The notes under the pieces: model-generated
What the model saw: only the letters and a program-made list of their open reading frames with translations
Database searches by the model: none
What the model was told of the DNA's origin: nothing
Shown: piece after piece, positions 59,119 through 64,000 of the stretch
How the letters are laid out: the number at the start of each line of letters is the position of its first letter
How positions within the stretch are numbered: the first letter of the stretch is position 1
DNA from: Pyxidicoccus caerfyrddinensis
GTDB taxonomy: Bacteria > Myxococcota > Myxococcia > Myxococcales > Myxococcaceae
Direction: 5' to 3'
Length of the DNA stretch: 64,000 nucleotides
Assembly (NCBI RefSeq): GCF_010894405.1
Contig: NZ_JAAIYA010000007.1
Coordinates: forward strand, 496,001-560,000
Translations under genes and position numbers: made by a program

Positions 59119-60489
59119 TCAGGCAGTGACACGCGCCGCGACGGGGCGGCGCACCCAGCGTCCAACCGGGCGCGGCAACGGCTGGCCGCGCTCGTGAATC
59201 TTCATCCCCCGCAGGAACGTCATCTCCACCACGCCCATCAACGACCGGCCCGCGTAGGGGGTTATCGGATGACGGTGTAGCAGGCGCGAGGGCTCCACGG
59301 TGAAGGAAGCCTCCGGGTCGAACACCACGAGGTCCGCGTCCGCCCCGGGGGCCAGCGTGCCCTTCACGCCGGCCAGTCCCACCAGCTTCGCGGGGGCCTC
59401 GCACATCCACCGCGCCAGGTGCTCCAGCCCCAGGCCGCGCTTGCGCGCCTCCGTCCACACCGCCGGCAGGCTGAGCTGCAGGGAAGCAATGCCGCCCCAC
59501 GCCGCGCCGAAGTCCCCCTTCTCCAGGTGCTTCAGTGCCGGCGTGCAGGGCGAGTGGTCCGACACCACCAGCTCGATGTCCCCCTGCGCCAGCCCGGCCC
59601 ACAGCTTCTCGCGGTTCTCCGACTCGCGGATGGGTGGCGCGCACTTGAAGTGGGTGGCGCCGTCCTCGATTTCCTCCGCCGTGAAGGAGAGGTAGTGCGG
59701 GCAGGTCTCCACCGACATGTCCAGCCCCTCGCGGCGGGCGTCGCGAAGAATGGGCACCGCGTCCGCGGAGGACAGGTGGACGATGTGCACGCGGCCGCCG
59801 TGCTTGCGCGTCAGCTCCACCATCATCCGGATGGCGTCGTTCTCCCAGCGCTTCGGCCGGGAGTCCAGGTAGCCGCGGTACGTGCGCGGATTCGCGTCCG
59901 GCGGGGCCCGGCGCACCGGCGACTCCAGCTCCGCGTGGACGATGAGCGGCACGCCCCGCCGCGCCAGCACCGGCATGGCCACATCCAGCACCGCGCGGTC
60001 CGCGTGGGGAAACTCATCCACGCCCGAGGGGCACAGGAAGCACTTGAAGCCGGCGACGCCCGCGTCGATGAGCGCCTCCAGCTGGTCCGCGTTGCCCGGA
60101 ATCACCCCGCCCCAGAAGGCGTGGTCCACCTGGCAGCGCCCCTCCGCGGTGCGCGCCTTGAGCAGCAGCGCGTCCAGCGTGGTGGTGGGCGGCAGCGAGT
60201 TGAGCGGCATGTCCACCACGGTGGTGATGCCGCCGGCCGCCGCCGCGCGCGTGGCCGTCTCGAAGCCCTCCCACTCGGTGCGGCCGGGCTCGTTGATGTG
60301 CGCGTGGCTGTCCACCACGCCGGGCATCACCACCTTGTCACCCACGTCCGTCACCGGCAGGCCCGCGGGAATCTCCGAGGGAGACACCACCGCAGCCACC
60401 TTCCCGTCCTTCACCACCACCGCCGCCTCGCGCAGGCCTCCCGGTGCCAGCACCCGCCGGCTGCGCAGCACGAACTGCTCTCCACTCAT
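59119..60489 (-). CDS. allB: allantoinase
   Basis: A 456-residue cyclic amidohydrolase that opens allantoin to allantoate. Metal ligands are in SHAHINEPGR, the carbamylated Lys in AGFKCFLCPSG, further His in VHAE and HLSSAD, and the final Asp in VSDHSPC. Length and motifs match bacterial AllB. The ATG overlaps the upstream flavoprotein stop by 4 bp. Confidence 0.96.
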   Translation of the reverse strand: MSGEQFVLRSRRVLAPGGLREAAVVVKDGKVAAVVSPSEIPAGLPVTDVGDKVVMPGVVDSHAHINEPGRTEWEGFETATRAAAAGGITTVVDMPLNSLPPTTTLDALLLKARTAEGRCQVDHAFWGGVIPGNADQLEALIDAGVAGFKCFLCPSGVDEFPHADRAVLDVAMPVLARRGVPLIVHAELESPVRRAPPDANPRTYRGYLDSRPKRWENDAIRMMVELTRKHGGRVHIVHLSSADAVPILRDARREGLDMSVETCPHYLSFTAEEIEDGATHFKCAPPIRESENREKLWAGLAQGDIELVVSDHSPCTPALKHLEKGDFGAAWGGIASLQLSLPAVWTEARKRGLGLEHLARWMCEAPAKLVGLAGVKGTLAPGADADLVVFDPEASFTVEPSRLLHRHPITPYAGRSLMGVVEMTFLRGMKIHERGQPLPRPVGRWVRRPVAARVTA

Positions 60490-61940
60490 GGCTCGAATTC
60501 CTTCTCGTCGTAGCGTTCCAGGGACTCGAAGAACGCGTCCCGGTCATCCAGGTAGAGCTGCCGCGTCACCCCGCCCACCAACCGGGGCAGGCCGTACTTC
60601 ATCCCGGAGATGCTGGCCCCGCCGAAGCCCAGCGACAGCAGGCAACCGAAGGTGAAGTTGAAGATGGACGACAGGTGCGGCGCGCGGCCCGGCTGCTTCT
60701 CCTGCAATTCGAAGTGCTCGCCCAGGTACGGGTGGCGCAGCAGGTCCGCGTGCTCCTGTCCCTTCGGCGGGGTGAAGCGGTCCTTCCACAGCGCGATGTC
60801 CTGGTGCAGCAGCGCCAGTTCCGGGCGCAGCGACAAATCCGTCACCGTGCCGCTGCCGACGATGAGCTTGTCGAAGGTGAACTGCCCCTGGGGCGTGCGG
60901 ACGAGGGCCCGGCCGCCGGCTTCTTCGGCGGAGAGCCACGGGCTGCCGCCGTGCAGGTGGAACTGGGGGAAGGTGCGGGCGCGGCGGAACGTGTCCGCGG
61001 GCGGTAACTGCCCCATCTCCATGATGCGGTGGATGAAGCGCCAGCGGTCCGCGTCCGGCAGGTCCGCGTGGTGCTTGAGGAAGCCCACGAACTCCGCCCA
61101 GCGGTACGGATTCACGTTGGGCAGCGACTTGCGGCGGTAGAACAGGCGCACCTCGGCGGCGCCGTGCTCCAGCGCCACCGCCGCGTTGTCGAAGGCGGAC
61201 GCGCCCGCGCCCAGCACGCCCACGCTCTTGCCACGCAGGGCCTCGAAGTCGATGTCGTCGCGCGTGTGGGCGTACAAGTCACGCGGCAGGCCGGCCACCA
61301 CCGACGGCACCTCCCAGCGGCCCGAGCCGTCGATGCCGGTGGCCAGAACGACCTTGCGCGCATACAGCACGCCCGCGTCGCCCTCTCGGGTGTGGTGGAG
61401 GGGAGCGACGAAGCACTCCTCCTCCGCGCGCCAGGCCAGCGCGCCCACCCGCGTGCGGCAGCGCACCGGAATCTCCAGCGTGCGGCGGTACCAGTTGAGG
61501 TAGTCCGCCCACATCTCCTTGGGGACGCGCTCCACCTCCTGCCACGCGGCCTCGCCGTGCTGCGCCTCGTACCAGGACTGGAAGCAGAGGTTGGGGAGGT
61601 TGTGGTCCGGCCCGGTGAGGTGCTTGGGCGTGCGCAGCGTGTGCATGCGCGCGAAGGTCTTCCACGGCCCCGCGAGGTCCGGCTCGCTGTCGTCCACCAC
61701 GAGCAGGTTGGTGACGCGCTCGCGCATCAGGCCGAAGGCGGCGGTGAGGCCGCTCTGCCCGCCGCCGATGACGAGCACGTCCAGCACCGGCTGCCCGGCC
61801 CGCGTGCAGCGGGGCAGCACCCACGGCCGGCGGGGGTACTCCAGCCGCTCCAGGTCCTTGCGAATCGCGTCCTCCAGCGCGGACAGGCCGGGGGCCGACG
61901 GAAGCTCGGGGCTGCGGGGCAGGATGCGCATGCCGCACAT
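60486..61940 (-). CDS. hpyO: FAD-dependent urate hydroxylase-like (HpyO-type) oxidoreductase
   Basis: A 484-residue flavoprotein with two nucleotide-binding motifs, VLVIGGGQSG (FAD, about residues 55-64) and GVLGAGASAFD (NAD(P)H, about 240). The stretch GPWKTFARMHTLRTPKHLTGP, followed by SWYEAQHGEAAW, resembles the HpyO urate hydroxylase I recall from Xanthomonas, which is unrelated to HpxO and uricase. The context supports it: the gene leads the operon, overlaps allB by 4 bp, and the cluster lacks any other urate oxidase. Urate hydroxylation gives 5-hydroxyisourate, the UraH substrate. An internal ATG four codons in is also possible. Confidence 0.75.
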   Translation of the reverse strand: MCGMRILPRSPELPSAPGLSALEDAIRKDLERLEYPRRPWVLPRCTRAGQPVLDVLVIGGGQSGLTAAFGLMRERVTNLLVVDDSEPDLAGPWKTFARMHTLRTPKHLTGPDHNLPNLCFQSWYEAQHGEAAWQEVERVPKEMWADYLNWYRRTLEIPVRCRTRVGALAWRAEEECFVAPLHHTREGDAGVLYARKVVLATGIDGSGRWEVPSVVAGLPRDLYAHTRDDIDFEALRGKSVGVLGAGASAFDNAAVALEHGAAEVRLFYRRKSLPNVNPYRWAEFVGFLKHHADLPDADRWRFIHRIMEMGQLPPADTFRRARTFPQFHLHGGSPWLSAEEAGGRALVRTPQGQFTFDKLIVGSGTVTDLSLRPELALLHQDIALWKDRFTPPKGQEHADLLRHPYLGEHFELQEKQPGRAPHLSSIFNFTFGCLLSLGFGGASISGMKYGLPRLVGGVTRQLYLDDRDAFFESLERYDEKEFEP

Positions 61941-61992
61941 CGTACCCGTGCATAGAGTCCATCAGCCAATGTCACCCGTACGACAGGGGGCT

Positions 61993-62007
61993 CCTGGAAA
62001 ATCCAGG
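61993..62007. promoter_or_regulatory. 6-3-6 inverted repeat between divergent operons
   Basis: CCTGGA-AAA-TCCAGG lies in the 162-bp gap between the purine operon and pruA. It could be an operator for either operon or a short hairpin; nothing else recognisable occupies the gap. Confidence 0.35.
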
Positions 62008-62102
62008 GGTTCCCGACACAGCCCGCCTGCTTCCCCGCTGCCCTGGCCGGGTGGGTTGGTTATGCTCCCCTGCCCTTAGTTTCCGCCCCGAGGTTCGCCC
62101 GC

Positions 62103-63758
62103 GTGATCAACGCCACCACCCGCGTCCCGGCTCCGAAGAACGAGCCCGTCCTTTCCCACGCGCCCGGCTCGCCCGAGCGCCGCGAGCTGCAGGCCACGCT
62201 CAAGCGCATGAGCGCCGAGCAGATCGAGATTCCCGTCCTCATCGGTGGCAAGCACGTGCGCACCGGGAAGACGGACACCGTGCGCATGCCGCACAAGCAC
62301 TCGCACGTGCTCGCCACGCTGCACGAGGCCGACGCCGGCACCGTGGAGCAGGCCATCCAGAACTCGCTCTCCGTGAAGGAGGACTGGGCGCGCATGCCGT
62401 TCCAGTCGCGCGCCGCCATCTTCCTGCGCGCCGCGGAGCTGCTGGCCACGCGCTACCGCCCCATCATCAACGCGGCCACCATGCTGGGTCAGTCCAAGAC
62501 TGCCCACCAGGCGGAAATCGACGCCACCTGCGAGGCGGTGGACTTCCTCCGCTACAACGTCCACTTCGCCGAGCAGATTCTGGCCATGCAGCCGGAGAAC
62601 GCGCCGCAGACGTGGAACATGACGGACTACCGCCCGCTGGACGGGTTCGTCTTCTCCGTCGCGCCGTTCAACTTCACGTCCATCGCCATGAACCTGGCGG
62701 TGGCCCCGGCGCTGATGGGCAACGTGGTGCTCTTCAAGCCGTCCAACACCGCCGCCTACAGCGCCTGGTACATCATGGAGCTGCTGCGCGAGGCGGGCCT
62801 GCCCGACGGCGTCATCAACATGCTGCCGGGTGACGGCCCCACGGTGGGCAACCCCGTGCTGGCCAGCCCGCACCTGGGCGGCATCCACTTCACCGGCTCC
62901 ACGCCCACGTTCAACGCGATGTGGAAGACGGTGGGAGAGAACATCTCCAAGTACAAGCAGTACCCCCGGCTGGTGGGTGAGACGGGCGGCAAGGACTTCA
63001 TCGTCGCCCACGCGTCCGCGGCGGACGACGTGGAGGCGCTCGCGGTGGCCATCGTCCGCGGCGGCTTCGAGTACCAGGGCCAGAAGTGCTCCGCGCCCAG
63101 CCGCATCTTCGTCCCCGAGTCCATGTGGCCGAAGCTCAAGCCCCGCCTCCAGGCGCTCATCAGCGAGATTCGCATGGGCGACGTGACGGACTTCCGCAAC
63201 TTCATGGGCGCCGTCATCGACGAGCGCTCCTTCAAGAAGACCTCCGGCTACATCGACCTGGCCAAGAGTGACAAGGACGCCACCGTCGTCGCCGGTGGCG
63301 AGGTGGACCGCAAGGAGGGCTGGTTCATCAAGCCCACGCTGGTGCAGCTCGCGGACCCGAAGCACCGCATCATGCGCGAGGAAATCTTCGCGCCCGTCGT
63401 CGGCCTGCACGTCTACCCGGATGCGAAGTACGTGGAGACGCTGCGCGAGGTCGACCAGGCCGCCTCCTACGCCCTCACCGGCGCCGTCTTCGCTCGGGAC
63501 CGGAAGGCCATCGACACGGCGCTGAGCGAGCTGCGCCAGGCGGCGGGCAACTTCTACATCAACGACAAGCCCACGGGCGCGGTGGTGGGCCAGCAGCCCT
63601 TCGGCGGCTCGCGTGCGTCCGGCACCAACGACAAGGCGGGCTCGGCGCTCAACCTGCTGCGCTGGACGAGCCCCCGCACCATCAAGGAGAACTTCGTGCC
63701 GCCCACGAAGGTGACCTATCCCTTCATGGACAGCGACCCACACGAGGGTGCCATCTGA
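62103..63758 (+). CDS. pruA: L-glutamate gamma-semialdehyde dehydrogenase
   Basis: A 551-residue aldehyde dehydrogenase, the single-domain form of 1-pyrroline-5-carboxylate dehydrogenase. GETGGKDF supplies the general-base Glu, GQKCSAPSR the nucleophile Cys, and DYRPLDGFVFSVAPFNFTSIA the NAD-binding start. It oxidises glutamate semialdehyde to glutamate in proline and arginine catabolism. No proline dehydrogenase is in view. The start is GTG. Confidence 0.94.
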   Translation: MINATTRVPAPKNEPVLSHAPGSPERRELQATLKRMSAEQIEIPVLIGGKHVRTGKTDTVRMPHKHSHVLATLHEADAGTVEQAIQNSLSVKEDWARMPFQSRAAIFLRAAELLATRYRPIINAATMLGQSKTAHQAEIDATCEAVDFLRYNVHFAEQILAMQPENAPQTWNMTDYRPLDGFVFSVAPFNFTSIAMNLAVAPALMGNVVLFKPSNTAAYSAWYIMELLREAGLPDGVINMLPGDGPTVGNPVLASPHLGGIHFTGSTPTFNAMWKTVGENISKYKQYPRLVGETGGKDFIVAHASAADDVEALAVAIVRGGFEYQGQKCSAPSRIFVPESMWPKLKPRLQALISEIRMGDVTDFRNFMGAVIDERSFKKTSGYIDLAKSDKDATVVAGGEVDRKEGWFIKPTLVQLADPKHRIMREEIFAPVVGLHVYPDAKYVETLREVDQAASYALTGAVFARDRKAIDTALSELRQAAGNFYINDKPTGAVVGQQPFGGSRASGTNDKAGSALNLLRWTSPRTIKENFVPPTKVTYPFMDSDPHEGAI

Positions 63759-63765
63759 GGAGCGT

Positions 63766-64000
63766 ATGAGCGGTCCATTCCCCGGCATCGCCGGCCTGGA
63801 CATGTACGCGCTGGTGGACGGCGGGTGCCGCGTGGAGGTCATCCCCTCGCGCGGCGCCCTCGTCACGCGGATGACGGTGGATGGCGACGAGGTGCTCTAC
63901 CTCGACGAGGCCACCGTCGCCGACCCGGCGAAGAACGTGCGCGGCGGCATCCCCGTCCTCTTCCCCATCGCCGGACCCCTGCCGGGGGACACGTACCCCG
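63766..64000 (+). CDS. aldose 1-epimerase-like protein, N-terminal part
   Basis: The gene starts at an ATG 7 bp after the pruA stop (ribosome site GAGGAG) and runs off the window end, so only about 78 residues are visible. These (LVDGGCRVEVIPSRGALVTRMTVDGDEVLYLDE, NVRGGIPVLFPIAGP) match the aldose-1-epimerase/glucose-6-phosphate 1-epimerase fold, including the RGGIPVLFP segment. It probably interconverts hexose anomers. Co-transcribed with pruA. Confidence 0.82.
   Translation, partial: MSGPFPGIAGLDMYALVDGGCRVEVIPSRGALVTRMTVDGDEVLYLDEATVADPAKNVRGGIPVLFPIAGPLPGDTYP

Overview
The window is dense, very high-GC chromosomal DNA with the gene content of a myxobacterium of the Myxococcaceae (Myxococcus, Corallococcus or Pyxidicoccus type). 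Pointers are: sigma-54 (NtrC-type) activators, a giant Ser/Thr kinase-ATPase-TPR protein, many lipoproteins, PDAG-repeat linkers in a secreted enzyme, a toxin-like lipoprotein next to a SUKH-family protein resembling the SitA/SitI outer-membrane-exchange pairs, and strong third-position GC that opens long meaningless frames opposite real genes. I found about 50 protein-coding genes, two cut by the window edges. I saw no tRNA, rRNA, insertion sequence or CRISPR array. No gene-free gap exceeds about 260 bp.

Layout. 1-2.8 kb: end of a sigma-54 activator, a lipoprotein toxin/immunity-like pair, and an unrecognised membrane protein. 2.8-6 kb: two head-to-head GT-C-type membrane glycosyltransferases. 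6-11.1 kb: acetate operon (outer-membrane porin, acs, DUF485 protein, actP) behind a near-consensus -24/-12 element. 11.2-13.9 kb: a sigma factor fused to a zinc-finger domain, divergent from a persulfide dioxygenase and a split YeeE/YedE sulfur transporter. 13.9-24.5 kb: secreted modular deacetylase with an altered active site, solitary DNA methyltransferase, Cu/Zn superoxide dismutase, lipoprotein hydrolase, class C beta-lactamase-like hydrolase, vWA/GATase protein and DUF4159 protein. 24.6-29.3 kb: membrane proteins of unknown function, a duplicated lectin-like-domain protein, an enlarged ketosynthase and a lipoprotein. 29.4-33.6 kb: RpoH-type sigma factor divergent from a DEAD-box helicase with three tandem RNA-binding domains, then an XRE regulator. 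33.7-37.7 kb: glutamate dehydrogenase, threonine ammonia-lyase and a gluzincin peptidase. 37.8-43.8 kb: a 1998-residue repeat protein. 43.9-51.5 kb: YceI protein, LigB-type dioxygenase divergent from a V4R sigma-54 activator, rhomboid-like protein, Cse60-like small protein, thiolase operon and DsbA/GST-kappa isomerase. 51.6-57.2 kb: giant kinase, trypsin-like lipoprotein, small hydrophilic protein and single-domain response regulator. 57.2-61.9 kb: a tightly coupled purine operon. 62.1-64 kb: pruA and the start of an aldose-epimerase-like gene.

How it fits together. Several blocks are self-contained pathways. Acetate could enter through the porin and ActP and be activated by Acs. Sulfane sulfur could be imported by the YeeE pair and oxidised by the dioxygenase. 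Urate could be converted to ureidoglycolate by an HpyO-like hydroxylase, UraH, UraD, AllB and Alc, all in one operon. Glutamate dehydrogenase, threonine ammonia-lyase and PruA fit an amino-acid-fed predator. The most novel parts are the nuclease-like lipoprotein/SUKH pair, the giant repeat protein, the triple RNA-binding helicase, and the ketosynthase cluster.
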